64,000 nucleotides of DNA from Erpobdella octoculata (GCA_963978895.1 OZ022240.1:40613768-40677767); one strand, 5' to 3'. Shown: positions 24,827 through 38,264, counted from the stretch's first letter. A program made the numbers and translations. Notes: generated by a model not told the origin, from the letters alone.

Positions 24827-27118
24827 ATGAAACTCGAGATCATTGCAATGTTGATGATAGATCAATTGCTAAAGCAGTCCATTCTAGACTTGCTTCTAGT
24901 CGAGGACGTCGATTTAATCAAAAATTTAGTATATAATTCCCCACTAGGTAAAAGTGATCATTGTGTGTTAAATTTCTCCTTTATTAGAAATTTTTATAAA
25001 TCAAAAACCATTAACAATTTATCCAAATTTGATTTTAACAGTGGAAAATATAATTTGATGAACGATTATTTGATTAAGAATCTGTACTGTGATGAGTCGG
25101 AAATAAATAACAATGTTGCAAGTAAAGACTCGGTTAACAATATGTGGCATTACTTTTGTCAAGTAATGAATGAAGCTATTAGGAATTATATTCCTGTCTT
25201 TGATACTGATAGAATTTTAAGATTTAAGTGCCATAAAAGGAAATTACCTAAAAATGTGGTTGAGCAATGCAGGACAAAAAATAAACTATGGAAAAAGTTT
25301 ATCCGAACTAGAGATATTAATATTTTTGCAGAATTTAAAAATATCAGAAATAAATTAAGGAAATCAATTAATAAAATTAAAGAAGCTGAGACACTGAAAT
25401 TGGCCAAAAAAATTAAGACCAATCCTAAGGTTTTTTGGCAACATATAAATAAAAACAGAAACTGTCAAGCTAAGTTAGAATATATAAAACCTGATATAAA
25501 CGGGTCTGCAACAACTATAACTGGTGACGTTGATATGGCAAATTGTTTAGCTGAATTTTTTAAAAGCGTTTATATATGCAATGATAGTCTAGAAACAAGT
25601 CCCACAATTAACAATAATATTATTGTCCACATAATGGAGGAAGTAATAATAAATAAATACGCGGTCGAAAATAAAATTAATAAATTAAATAAATACAAAT
25701 CTGCAGGACCAGATAATATTTTTTCAAGAGTTCTGATAGAATGTAAAAATTCTATTTCTAGCTATTTAAGCAATTTATACAACAAATCACTGCAAGCTCA
25801 AATGGTCCTTGATGATTGGAAGTATACCATCATTACCCCAGTTTATAAGAAAGGTGATAAAAATACTGCAAGTAATTATAGGCCAGTTTCTTTAAGCTGT
25901 ATCTGCTGTAAACTGTTAGAATCATTGATTAAGGATGAATTAATAATACATTTTGATAGAAATAAGTTTCTAGATTATAGACAATACGGCTTTACGAGAG
26001 GAAAGTCAACTACAATTCAGTTGTTAAAATTGATGAATATGTGGAGCAGTGCAATAGATAAAGGGGAAACAATAGACGTGGTATATACGGATTTTAAAAA
26101 AGCGTTTGATCGTGTATCTCATGCAAAGTTAATTGATAAACTAGAAAATTATGGCGTCAATGGAGGCTTAATTAATTGGATTAAAGATTATTTAACAAAC
26201 AGAACAAGTAGTGTTAGGGTTAATAATAGCACATCTAATAGATTTAAAGTTACAAGTGGGGTACCTCAAGGTAGTGTTTTAGGGCCATTACTTTACATAA
26301 TTTATGTCAATGATATGTTTGAAATAATTAAGAATAACTCGGCGGAGCTGTTTATGTACGCTGATGACGCCAAAATATTTAAAACTATAAAAAGCAGTGA
26401 TGATCGATTGATATTGCAGAGCTGTTTGAATTCATTAGGAGATTGGAGTAAAAAATGGGAAATTAAGCTAAATGCTGGTAAATGTGTTGCGGTGAGATAT
26501 GGACGCCAATTAGATGATAGTCGGCTATATAATATAGAAGGAGTGGAACTTAATTTTCTTGACAAAATAAAAGATTTAGGTGTTACATTCCAGAGTTCAC
26601 TAACATTTGTAGATCACATTTATGAAATAATTAAAAAATGTTTTTCACTGTTAGGTGTAATTTCAAGAAATTTTAAAGATTTGACAAAAGATTCTTTTAT
26701 ATTGATTTACAAAGCTTTGGTTAGATCCAGATTGGAGTATGCAGTCAGTGTGTGGTCACCATGAAAGAAAAAAGACATAGAAGCCATTGAAAGAGTCCAG
26801 AAGAGAGCAACAAAAATGGTCAAGGCATGCAAGGGATTGAAATATGAAGACAGGTTGAGAATTTTGAAGCTTCCTTGTTTAAAGTACAGAAGACTGAGGG
26901 GGGACCTGATCATGCTCTACAACTTTATTCAAGACAAAGAAGGACGTTTGTGTTTTCCTAATATAAAGATATCAGAAGAAAGAAGAACAAGAGGTCACAA
27001 GTTCAAACTGGAAACACAAAGATTCAACGGCAACTGCAGAAAATATTTCTTCCTGACCAGATCGACTGCAATTTTGGAACAACCTCCTTTCGAAAATCAT
27101 AGAAGCCGAACACGTTAA
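24827..27118 (+). pseudogene. LINE (same broad family as 20560-23560), 5'-truncated
   Basis: 24827-26764 runs from the endonuclease C-terminus through the [59 protein letters not shown] and FMYADDAKIF (catalytic YADD at 26357-26368). A TGA at 26762-26764 cuts the protein; the frame resumes with VQKRATKMVKACKGLKYEDR and LRGDLIMLYNFI to 27118. The first 40 codons are doubtful. It is a long open RT with one clear stop, hence a fairly young copy. 27119-27254 is its 3' tail region, AT-rich. Confidence 0.85.
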
Positions 27119-27254
27119 TGAATTTGAAAGACTAATCGACTGTCATTTTGAAATAAGTGATATAATGTATGACTATAAAAAGGATTATTAATAATATATA
27201 CATACATTTATTTATAGAACATATATATGAACAATATTTTATATAATTCTAGAT

Positions 27255-27584
27255 ATGGGCATAAAGACATATAGTTTGCGCCCATCATTTCCTTTATGTT
27301 TATGTTTATGTTTATTCGCTATGTGTGAAAGAAAATCCATAGAGCACTTGATCTCAATGATCTCAGTGAGTGAAATAGATGCCAAAAGCACATTTTTGTT
27401 GCTAACTGAGCTTCTGGACCCCATTAGTATTTTCAGTCGGTGTGATGAGCGGCGGAAAAGAAGGCGTCTAGAAAATATTGAAAGATCTATTGGGCCGCAA
27501 AATTGCACTACTATAACCACTTACTCAGAACCTCCAGCCAATTTTTTCGATGGAAGATGCTACAAATGCAATGCTGCAGTACTG
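27255..27584 (+). other. Open frame of 110 codons, unknown
   Basis: The translation includes CERKSIEHLISMISVSEIDA and RCDERRKRRRLENIERS. No domain is recognised. It precedes a fragment of the SAP-domain LTR element (27660-28200), so it may belong to a longer related element. Confidence 0.25.
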
Positions 27585-27659
27585 TGACGCACTTCCAAAT
27601 GTTTACCAGCATTCTTCTGGAGCGTTTCGACTGCAACGTGCAAAAGCAGTTTTTTCCAC

Positions 27660-28210
27660 TCTCACGATGGCGATGATTTGAAGAAAGATCGGCTGAACGA
27701 TACAAAAGTTGACACCGATGAAAGGACTGAGTTGGAATGTGAAAATAAAACATTCGATTGTAGCTTGGAAGAAAACAAAGATGACGGCGATGAACTTCTT
27801 CAAAACAACAATAGCAATGCAGCCAGCAAAAACTCTGAAAAAGATAAGCCAAGAACAGAGAACGGTACCGAGGATTCTAAATCAGATGAATCCACAAAGG
27901 ATTCTAGATCAGATTAACTAAGAGTCATTTTAAAATCAAATAAGAGTTTGATGAAGGGATTTATTGGATTTATGGAACTAGTTTTCGAAAAACCTTTTGA
28001 AGAGTTTCTTGAGAAAGATCTAAATATTCGATGAAGAGATACCTCAGATCGTGTAATGAAACAAAAAGATGGTGCTTATTTAAAATATGATTTCAACAAA
28101 GATCTAAAAGATGTAAAGACAGTTCCAATAAACCGTGCAAAAATGTTTAGGAAGCATGAAAAAGGCTGTGATGAACAGTGCTGAAATGGCGACGATGAGC
28201 CAAAGAAAGA
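27660..28210 (+). pseudogene. Fragment of the SAP-domain LTR element's acidic ORF
   Basis: LNDTKVDTDERTELECENKT and NNSNAASKNSEKDKPRTENG match the acidic part of the ORF at 32651-33586 (opposite strand), followed by degraded homology to about 28210. No LTR was found here. Confidence 0.75.
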
Positions 28211-28319
28211 CTCATTCTTTGACCCAAATTGCGTCTTGCTGGCATTGTTCACTGCAAATCACGCACTGAGTAAAATAGTATTAACCAAATATTAATTAAT
28301 AAATTGAAATTACCGAGAC

Positions 28320-28469
28320 ACGATTTTTTTGTGCTTTAAAACTGTAATGGCTGTATGTTGGAAACACCTAAGTATTTCTTGTCGTGGATCATAATTTGAT
28401 TCTTTCAACTTTCCCCTCCTCCTTTCTCCAGGCTTGGAGATGAGAGAGACACGAATAATTATTTTGCAT
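28320..28469 (-). mobile_element. SINE-related repeat ending at an (AT)n tract
   Basis: GTCGTGGATCATAATTTGAT and CTTTCCCCTCCTCCTTTCTC are shared with the SINE at 50985-51125, with further 3' sequence GAGAGACACGAATAATTATT also found at 36203-36272. Both copies run straight into (AT)n. Confidence 0.6.
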
Positions 28470-28609
<140 letters not shown>

Positions 28610-28647
28610 CGAATAAACTGTGGAATCAATTTATCTTTGAGACACGC

Positions 28648-28686
<39 letters not shown>

Positions 28687-28834
28687 TATCTGGGTTACCC
28701 GACGACACGGGTCTACAGACTGCAATAAACATTGTAGACCTTTTTAAATCTTTTATATATAATATATATATATATAATAGATTTAAAAAGGTCTACAATG
28801 TTTATTGCAGTCTGTAGACCCGTGTCGTCGTTTT
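28687..28834. repeat. Perfect 51-bp hairpin next to a Helitron-like end
   Basis: 28700-28750 and 28780-28830 are exact inverted copies (start CGACGACACGGGTCTACAGA). The outer edge on the minus strand reads CGGGTAACCCAGATAG before (AT)n, a variant of the Helitron 3' terminus. Confidence 0.8.
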
Positions 28835-28916
28835 AAATTTTGCCGGAGTCACCAACAAACTCTAAATATATGTAACGAACCATTGTTATTGGTACATTAA
28901 ATAGTTATCAACTCAC

Positions 28917-29021
28917 TTATTATTTTTGGCAGCGAACATACAGATTCGTCGATGGACGTATCTATTTTTTTAGTAATTCTATCTTCACAGCCATAGTAAA
29001 ATGACCAAAAGCCATTATTAA
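28917..29021 (-). CDS. Gene B exon: continuation of the cysteine-rich module
   Basis: 105 nt, phase 1-1, between tttttcag and a strong GTGAGT donor. It encodes NNGFWSFYYGCEDRITKKID and ends SVCSLPKII. The incoming phase matches the exon at 46343-46436 and the outgoing phase matches 23870-23986. No paralogue is seen in the window, so assignment rests on phase, strand, splice sites and the lone GC...VC cysteine pattern. Confidence 0.5.
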
Positions 29022-29296
29022 CTGAAAAACACAAACATTAAACATTAAAGTTTGGTTAGGTTAAGCTTACTTTGCACTTAAAATTGGAGATTGTCCATAT
29101 CTTTAAAACAGAAAAAAACGAACAGGCCTTGAAATACGAGTTTTTTTCACAAATCCTTCATATTTTAGGTTTTGCCGGCTATTTAAAATTTTTTAAGTAA
29201 ATATTCATATGATATGTTTGATTGTTTCAAAATATAAATAAGTAGCGGGGTACACGGCGTTGCTCGGCAGGGACGTCAATTAGGGGGGGACCTTAA
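29022..29296 (-). mobile_element. Intron of gene B, then Helitron end and solo hAT terminus
   Basis: 29022-29243 is plain intron. 29244-29270 on the minus strand is a Helitron 3' hairpin variant (CCGAGCAACGCCGTGTACCC then CGCTACT). At 29271 CAGGGACGTCAATTAGGGGG is the terminus of the same hAT family as 2305-6900, followed within 20 bp by the (ATAC)n array. Confidence 0.6.
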
Positions 29297-29836
29297 ATAC
29301 ATACATACATACATACATACATACATACATACATACATACATACATACATACATACATACATACATACATACATACATACATACATACATACATACATAC
29401 ATACATACATACATACATACATACATACATACATACATACATACATACATACATACATACATACATACATACATACATACATACATACATACATACATAC
29501 ATACATACATACATACATACATACATACATACATACATACATACATACATACATACATACATACATACATACATACATACATACATACATACATACATAC
29601 ATACATACATACATACATACATACATACATACATACATACATACATACATACATACATACATACATACATACATACATACATACATACATACATACATAC
29701 ATACATACATACATACATACATACATACATACATACATACATACATACATACATACATACATACATACATACATACATACATACATACATACATACATAC
29801 ATACATACATACATACATACATACATACATACATAC
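29297..29836. repeat. (ATAC)n array, 540 bp
   Basis: Perfect tetranucleotide array. Further blocks at 32408-32455 and 34447-34816 are in register as the remains of one array split by two insertions. A separate block lies at 35012-35475. Confidence 0.98.
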
Positions 29837-32407
29837 TAGGGATGTCACGGGTAGTACTTTTTGGAGTTTTCGGGTTCGGGTTTGGGTTTGTGAAACTAGA
29901 GTTTTCGGGTTCGGGTTCGGGTTCGGGTTTGTAAAACTCGAGTTTTCGGGTTCGGGTTCGGGTTCGTGAAACTCAGGTTTTCGGGTTCGGGTTCGGGTTT
30001 GTAGTTTTCAAAAAACCGGGTTCGGGTTCGGGTACTGGCTTATGATTTCAAAGTCCTGGATTGATTTTAAATTTACCTAGTGTATATACATATACAAACA
30101 AGAGCGCGATCAATTCATCCATTGGACATTACACGTATTGAATAAACTCTAACAAGTTATTTTTTTAGCTTCCCAAATAATGTGATTTCTTTGGCCGAAG
30201 GAGGCTTAATTGTTTTAGTTTGATCGCTGCTCGGTCCGGTCTGATTAGTCGGATTAGTGGTCAGGCGGATTAGTGGTCTAGCTTACACACTCACCAATAA
30301 AATGGCCTATTTGTGTTATTTGTTACGCAAAGGTGATAATACAAAACTTGTATGGCTTGCGATTAGTATAATATAATAAATTTTGATGTAACTATGACTT
30401 AATTGGCTGAACTGTCTAGGCCTACTAGAGTAGGTTGTGGATCCAGTTGTTAGGGGAGACCGGGGCATGTTGAACCATTTTTTATAACTTTACTCAGTAC
30501 ACATTTATTATTGCATTAAAACATCTTGAAATAGGTTATTATTATAAACAAATATGTTTATTACGTATACCAAAAATTATTTTTAGTTTTAAGATTTTTC
30601 CTTGACCATAGAAGAAAATATTAGCAAGCCCGTCATGTGGTTCAACTTACCCCGTTAACGGGGCACGTTGAACCAATATTTTATAACTGCTGTTGCTAAG
30701 CAGTTATTGTTCTAATGAAACATTTTCAAATGTACAAATGTTATCTAAGTCAAATTGATTTATCTTCAATCTTCTATTTTACTTTATATCTCCAATAAAA
30801 TTCGGATTTCGCAATTTTTTGGTTTTGTTGTATTTGAGGTTTTTAAGTTCATCTAATTTATTACAAAAGTTGCGTAATTATTATAATTAATATTACTAAT
30901 AATAAGTTCTTGTGTTACGAAACGCTATGGATTAAATCATTAAAGCTGCTTAATGCTGCTTACGTAATTATTGTAACAACGTGTGTGTTTTAGAATGGTT
31001 ATTGAGTTATTGTAAGAACAAGCAATGACCCTGAGAAAAACCCAGACAAAACAGCTAATAAAAAAATCTAATAACTGATAAAAATATCTAATAATTGACA
31101 AAAAGTTTTATTAAAATTATCTAATAAAATATCTAACAATTATAACAAGTCAAATCATCACCATGATAAAATATTGTTGGTTCAACGTGCCCCTAACAAA
31201 ATGGTTCAACATGCCCCAATCGTATTGGTCCTAGTATTTTAACTGTAGGCTGATTAACATGTTACTGATGCGAGAAAGAAAACACGTACTGTGTTACTGG
31301 ATAAAAACACAACAAAAATATGTATCTTAAAATTACTCACTTTCTTTGCAATTGTGTTTTAAAGAACAATAACGTCAACGACTCAAAATTACTCGAAACC
31401 GGCAAAATCACTTATATCGCGATTATTTTAAAATTAACATACATAAACATCACAAATCAACACAGCTACTTCTATTTATATTATTAGTCCAAACTATGAA
31501 ACTCTGACAAAAAAATTTCTATAAATAAGCAAATTTACCCATCTGGTTCAACATGCCCCGTGGTTCAACATGCCCCGGTCTCCCCTATATCAAGATATCC
31601 TTGACTTTACCTCTTCAATTATTCTGATTTATTAATTTTTTTCGCGGCTTGGTCCGGTCGGGTAATCAGGCGGATTAGTGTTCTAGCTTACACATTTGCC
31701 AGCCAATAAAATGACTGTGACGCATAGATCATTAATAGAAATTTTGTCAGTTAAAGTTTAGGATTATGCAAGATTATCTTTATGAACAAAGGGTCTTTGT
31801 TATATCAGAAAAACTTTGAGTATATGAATGAATAAATATAAAGTTATATAACTGAAGTAAAATGTTTAGAGTGATCGCTATCCTGCGATTTTTTCGACCG
31901 AAGGAGGCTTAATTATTTTAGTTCGTTCGCGGCTCGGTCCGCCTGATAATCAAACGGATTAGTGGTCTAGTTACACACTCACCAATAAAATGACCTATTT
32001 GTGTATTACACAATCACTAATTAATCGGTTCCTAATACTATTTCATTTTTAATAAACTAGAAAAGTTATGAAAACTCTGTTTGTGTTGCTATTTTTAAAA
32101 CTGGAATAAATATTTATTTACTAAAAAAATTTATTTGTTTACAACTCCGAGTTCAGGTATTAGGCTTATGAATTTTCGGGTTCGAGTTCGGGTATCAAGT
32201 TTTCACATTTTCGGGTTCGAGTTCGGGTTCGGGTATCAAGTTTTCTCATTTTCGGGTTCGGGTTCGGGTATCAAGTTTTCACATTTTCGGGTTCGGGTTC
32301 GGGTATCAAATTTTCACACTTTCGGGTTCGAGTTCGGGTTCGGGTATCAGAAAAAGACCGGGTAGTACCAAACTCGGGTTCGGGTTCGGGTACCCGTGAC
32401 ATCCCTA
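29837..32407. mobile_element. TIR DNA element, 2.6 kb, inserted in the (ATAC)n array
   Basis: The termini are perfect inverted repeats of at least 17 bp (TAGGGATGTCACGGGTA). Both flanks are ATACATAC, fitting an 8-bp target duplication although the flank is itself repetitive. Both subterminal regions consist of TTCGGGTTCGGGT-type repeats (29860-30035; 32150-32395). A block CGGATTAGTGGTCTAG...CACACTCACCAATAAAATG recurs at about 30245, 31660 and 31935. No transposase. 8-bp duplications and such ends suggest a hAT relative. Confidence 0.8.
30451..31587. mobile_element. Nested TIR element, 1.1 kb (GGGGAGACCGGGGC family)
   Basis: The inverted termini are perfect over 27 bp, beginning TAGGGGAGACCGGGGCATGT. 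The motif GGTTCAACNTGCCCC is repeated several more times in both subterminal zones (about 30640-30670, 31170-31215, 31545-31575). A TA target duplication is possible. There is no ORF. It interrupts the element at 29837-32407. Confidence 0.8.
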
Positions 32408-32455
32408 ATACATACATACATACATACATACATACATACATACATACATACATAC
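32408..32455. repeat. (ATAC)n, 48-bp remnant between two insertions
   Basis: The short array piece is bordered by the TIR element on the left and the LTR element on the right. Confidence 0.95.
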
Positions 32456-32650
32456 TGTTACGATATATATCACCAAACGTATACCGGGCTCAATAGAATG
32501 GTTTTGCAGTTTTATTGGAAAATAATAAATGAAGCTTTGTTAGGGCTAGTTATACCTTCTGTTCTATTAATAATGTCCATAATAGTTATTCCGAGTCCTT
32601 TAACGTCTATCAATGGGAAAACCTATCGTAAAATCAGCGATTTTACATTA

Positions 32651-33586
32651 TTACCCCCTTCTTAATTCTGTTCGTCCAGAACAGCATAGTCGCTTTTGAG
32701 AAATGCGACTCGGCCACGAACACCAAAATACCTTGATCTTTACTCGTGGCTTTGACCGCAATTCGCAAACAACATGGTCTAGTCTCTTGACCGTTTGACA
32801 CAGTTTATTCCAGTCCTTCTTTGGCTCATCAACAGAGTCTTTCTTTGGCTCATCGTCGCCATTTCTGCACAGTTCATCACAGCCTTTTTTGCATGCCTCG
32901 TCCTGAACATCTTTGCACGGTTTATCGGAACTGTCTGCTTTTTCTTCTTCCTTCACATCTTTTAGATCTTTCTCAAGAAACTCTTCAAGAGGTTTTTCGA
33001 AAACACCTTCCATAAATCCATTAAATCTCTTCATCAGACTGTTATTTGATTTTACAATGACTCTTAGTCTATCTGATGATTCATCTGATTTAGAACCCTC
33101 GGTACCGTTCTCTGTTCTAGGCTCATCTTTTTCAGAGTTTTTGCTTGCTGCATTGCTATTGTTGTTTTGATGAAGTTCATCGCCGTCATGTTTGTTTTCT
33201 TCCAAGCTACAATCGACCGTTTTCTTTTCACATTCCAACTTGGTTCTTTTATCGGTGTCAACTTTCGTATCGTTCAGCGGATCTTTCTTCAAATCATCGT
33301 CATCGTTTCTCAAATCAGTGTCTTCTTTCTTTGTCAAGTTAGCTTTGACGTATTTCTCCATTAGAGTTTCGTCCGTTTTTAAATCCTTGGTTGCTTCATC
33401 CGAGCCAGATTCGTCACTAAAATCTGACCCTGAATATTCGGTGCCGTCGTCTGTTATGGAGGCTTCCGTTTCAGAACCGTCGCTGTATGCGTAAAAGCCA
33501 TCCATCGCTGTTATTGCCATTATTATAATCATCATCGTCACTTTCATCCTCATCGTTTTGCATTTTGTGTTCAACATTCTTTTCAT
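32651..33586 (-). CDS. Acidic low-complexity ORF of the LTR element (part 2)
   Basis: The convincing part begins with GFYAYSDGSETEASITDDGT and continues through KEDTDLRNDDDDLKKD, NNSNAASKNSEKDEPRTENG, MKRFNGFMEGVFEKPLEEFL and CKDVQDEACKKGCDELCRNG to a short basic C-terminus before the 3' LTR. The overlap with 33471-34229 means that one frameshift, either a mutation or programmed shifting, joins the two. A second, diverged copy of this region is at 27660-28210, so the ORF is a family feature. Confidence 0.65.
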   Translation of the reverse strand: MKRMLNTKCKTMRMKVTMMIIIMAITAMDGFYAYSDGSETEASITDDGTEYSGSDFSDESGSDEATKDLKTDETLMEKYVKANLTKKEDTDLRNDDDDLKKDPLNDTKVDTDKRTKLECEKKTVDCSLEENKHDGDELHQNNNSNAASKNSEKDEPRTENGTEGSKSDESSDRLRVIVKSNNSLMKRFNGFMEGVFEKPLEEFLEKDLKDVKEEEKADSSDKPCKDVQDEACKKGCDELCRNGDDEPKKDSVDEPKKDWNKLCQTVKRLDHVVCELRSKPRVKIKVFWCSWPSRISQKRLCCSGRTELRRG

Positions 33587-34229
33587 CTTCTTTAGATTTG
33601 TTGTCGACGTCCAAACCGACTATATCATTGTCACCATCTTTGCCAGACTCGTCATCACCATCTTTGCATGGTTCTTTTTGAACATTTTTGCAAGTTTCCT
33701 TATCATGACCGTCTTTGACAGGCTCATCATCATGACCCACCTGACCTGTGCAGTCTGTACGGCCGTCATCCGTCACATGCTCTGAGACACAGCTGGTGGA
33801 CTCCAGTTCAAATTGGGTTTCGCCGCAGCAACCCACATCACCAGCAACCCGCTGGTCCAGAACCGTGTCCACCACTGCCTCAGCCAACCCTGCGACCAAA
33901 CCCTCAACAGTTGTACCGGCTGCTCCTACTTTGTTTACGTGGCCAAGAATCATTCCTTCTCCTGTCTTCCCCTGTGCTGCCATGTTTTCTCTCGCTCGTT
34001 GTCTTTCTTCCTCCAGCAATTTGTTTTTTAATTTCCTTCGCTTGACCACAGCTTCCTCGTCAATATCAAATAGATATTCGTCGTCGTCAGGCCCATAGCC
34101 CTCATTCACTAACGCGGCTAAGAGGCGTTCCATAAGTTCGTCCTTTTTACCTGTATCGCTCAGGCCACGTTTCTCCAGCTCGTCTTTCATTTCACTCGCC
34201 CAAAGCTCATCCAATGATTTCAAAACCAT
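33471..34229 (-). CDS. SAP-domain protein, gag-like ORF of the LTR element (part 1)
   Basis: 252 codons starting 26 bases after the 5' LTR. Residues 3-37 (LDELWASEMKDELEKRGLSD...KDELMERLLAAL) form a SAP helix-extension-helix motif, known for binding AT-rich DNA. A basic patch (VKRRKLKNKLLEEERQRAR) follows, then a long acidic, cysteine-dotted low-complexity tail (DDEPVKDGHDKETCKNVQKE). The frame runs over into the next ORF by a +1 or -1 shift in the overlap 33471-33586, where the acidic coding continues. A nucleic-acid-binding, gag-like role is inferred from position only. Confidence 0.7.
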   Translation of the reverse strand: MVLKSLDELWASEMKDELEKRGLSDTGKKDELMERLLAALVNEGYGPDDDEYLFDIDEEAVVKRRKLKNKLLEEERQRARENMAAQGKTGEGMILGHVNKVGAAGTTVEGLVAGLAEAVVDTVLDQRVAGDVGCCGETQFELESTSCVSEHVTDDGRTDCTGQVGHDDEPVKDGHDKETCKNVQKEPCKDGDDESGKDGDNDIVGLDVDNKSKEDEKNVEHKMQNDEDESDDDDYNNGNNSDGWLLRIQRRF

Positions 34230-34446
34230 TCTTGTATCCTACTTCTGATCACCAATGTTACGATATCACCAAACGTATACCGGGCTCAATAGAATGGTTT
34301 TGCAGTTTTATTGGAAAATAATAAATGAAGCTTTGTTAGGGCTAGTTATACCTTCTGTTCTATTAATAATGTCCATAATAGTTATTCCGAGTCCTTTAAC
34401 GTCTATCAATGGGAAAACCTATCGTAAAATCAGCGATTTTACATTA

Positions 34447-34816
34447 ATACATACATACATACATACATACATACATACATACATACATACATACATACAT
34501 ACATACATACATACATACATACATACATACATACATACATACATACATACATACATACATACATACATACATACATACATACATACATACATACATACAT
34601 ACATACATACATACATACATACATACATACATACATACATACATACATACATACATACATACATACATACATACATACATACATACATACATACATACAT
34701 ACATACATACATACATACATACATACATACATACATACATACATACATACATACATACATACATACATACATACATACATACATACATACATACATACAT
34801 ACATACATACATACAT
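34447..34816. repeat. (ATAC)n array, 370 bp
   Basis: Pure tetranucleotide array to the right of the LTR element, ending exactly at a SINE head. Confidence 0.98.
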
Positions 34817-35010
34817 AGGCGCTGGTGGTCATGTGGTAAAGCGTTCGCCTGTTGGTCTAAAGGTCGGCGGTTCGAATCTCACCGCGTCATCAGCGTCCGC
34901 AGGGGGTGTGGGGAGGCACGCACCATAAACAACTGCCTCTAAATGTTGTAGTGGTTCTCACACAGGCTTCAGCCTTCTGAACCACTCTAAACCATGTTAC
35001 TTTACTTTAC
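34817..35010 (+). mobile_element. tRNA-derived SINE (CGCTGGTG family)
   Basis: The head is GGCGCTGGTGGTCATGTGGT, the B box GCGGTTCGAATCTCACC, and the tail (TTTAC)n at about 34998-35012. The body (GTAGTGGTTCTCACACAGGC) differs from the copies at 10018 and 13691, so it is a subfamily with the same head and another body. Confidence 0.75.
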
Positions 35011-35011
35011 T

Positions 35012-35149
35012 TTATACATACATACATACATACATACATACATACATACATACATACATACATACATACATACATACATACATACATACATACATACATA
35101 CATACATACATACATACATACATACAACTACATACATAAAAACACATAC

Positions 35150-35180
<31 letters not shown>

Positions 35181-35261
35181 CATACATACATACATACATA
35201 CATACATACATACATACATACATACATACATACATTCAACTACATACATAAAAACACATAC

Positions 35262-35292
<31 letters not shown>

Positions 35293-35475
35293 CATACATA
35301 CATACATACATACATACATACATACATACATACATACATACATACATACATACATACATACATACATACATACATACATACATACATACATACATACATA
35401 CATACATACATACATACATACATACATACATACATACATACATACATACATACATACATACATACATACATACAT
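35012..35475. repeat. (ATAC)n array with higher-order breaks
   Basis: The interruption CAACTACATACATAAAAACA occurs twice, about 110 bp apart (35125 and 35237), showing local block duplication within the array. Confidence 0.95.
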
Positions 35476-35639
35476 TCTTACATATATGCATAGATACATA
35501 CATTCCGGCTCATTTTCTCTTTTCCACTCTTTCCTAACTTTTTTTTAGTCCATAAAACGTGAAATAGAATTGCTAAAAGTTGTTTGAAGCCTTCAAACGT
35601 TGTTACGTAACTGAATTTTATTACACAATTACCTTTGAG

Positions 35640-35821
35640 AATCGTACATAGGCACTTTTGACTTGGAAAGTTTTGTGGCCCTCCTGAGTCTGATGATTGG
35701 CGTTGGGAATTCAAACCTTCTTAAATTTCTTCCCCTGTATGAGAACTACCTCATTGCCAAATTTCATCGAGATCGCTCCAGCGGTTTAGATTTCTATAAA
35801 AGACATACAGACTCACAAACA

Positions 35822-35911
<90 letters not shown>
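35640..35911 (-). mobile_element. Helitron 5' end (minus strand) plus (AT)n
   Basis: Read on the minus strand after (AT)n: GAATGTTTGTGAGTCTGTAT, TATAGAAATCTAAACCGCTG and GATCTCGATGAAATTTGG. The same layout starts the full-length Helitron at 61234. The other end is lost. 35476-35639 is unassigned. Confidence 0.5.
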
Positions 35912-35913
<2 letters not shown>

Positions 35914-36205
35914 GGATATTTTAGTAACGAAAACTAAAACTAAAACGAAAGTGATCAACCATAGTTAACTAAAACTATAAAGAAACGAAAATTGAGTTCT
36001 GGTACCAGAAGAAGCAGTTAAATACTTCAGTCCTCTGATTGCGCTGGATCTGATATCAGCACCATCATAGCAAGCTTTTGTGGAGCGACTTTTCTCAGTT
36101 TGTAGGATTTTGACAGCTGGAAGACGCAACAGGATAGAAAAATCGTTGAATGTGCGTGCTTGGTTAAAAGTAAACCAAGATCTACTTGTTGACATCGAGT
36201 TGATT
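35912..36205 (+). pseudogene. hAT transposase C-terminal fragment
   Basis: 36083-36205 encodes [20 protein letters not shown] followed by [16 protein letters not shown], the hAT dimerisation region. The preceding CAGGGATATTTTAGTAACGA... with repeated AACTAAAACTAAAAC may be the terminal region of the same element. Confidence 0.65.
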
Positions 36206-36268
36206 ATTTCAACTTTCCCCTCCTCCTTTCTCCAGGCTTGGGGATGAGAGAGACACGAATAATTATTT

Positions 36269-38217
<1,949 letters not shown>

Positions 38218-38264
38218 TATATATATATAACGCCAGCAAGGATAATTTCATCTCTGTATTATAT

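Larger units (their letters stand above)
32456..34443 (-). mobile_element. Short LTR retrotransposon with a SAP-domain gag-like gene only
   Basis: Direct repeats 32456-32647 (192 bp) and 34256-34443 (188 bp) differ mainly by a 4-bp AT indel and have TG...CA ends. On the minus strand the 5' LTR is followed by TTGGTGATCAGAAGTAGGAT, resembling a tRNA-Leu primer-binding site, and the 3' LTR is preceded by the purine tract AAGAAGGGGG. The internal 1.6 kb encodes only a SAP-domain acidic protein; there is no protease, RT or integrase. It sits in the (ATAC)n array. A non-autonomous gag-only element is the best reading. Confidence 0.8.

Noticed and set aside
29276..29848. Long open frames encoding (MYVC)n or (HTYI)n repeats here and at 34419-34832 and 35236-35503
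   Set aside because: They are translations of the (ATAC)n array and open in several frames at once; no gene.
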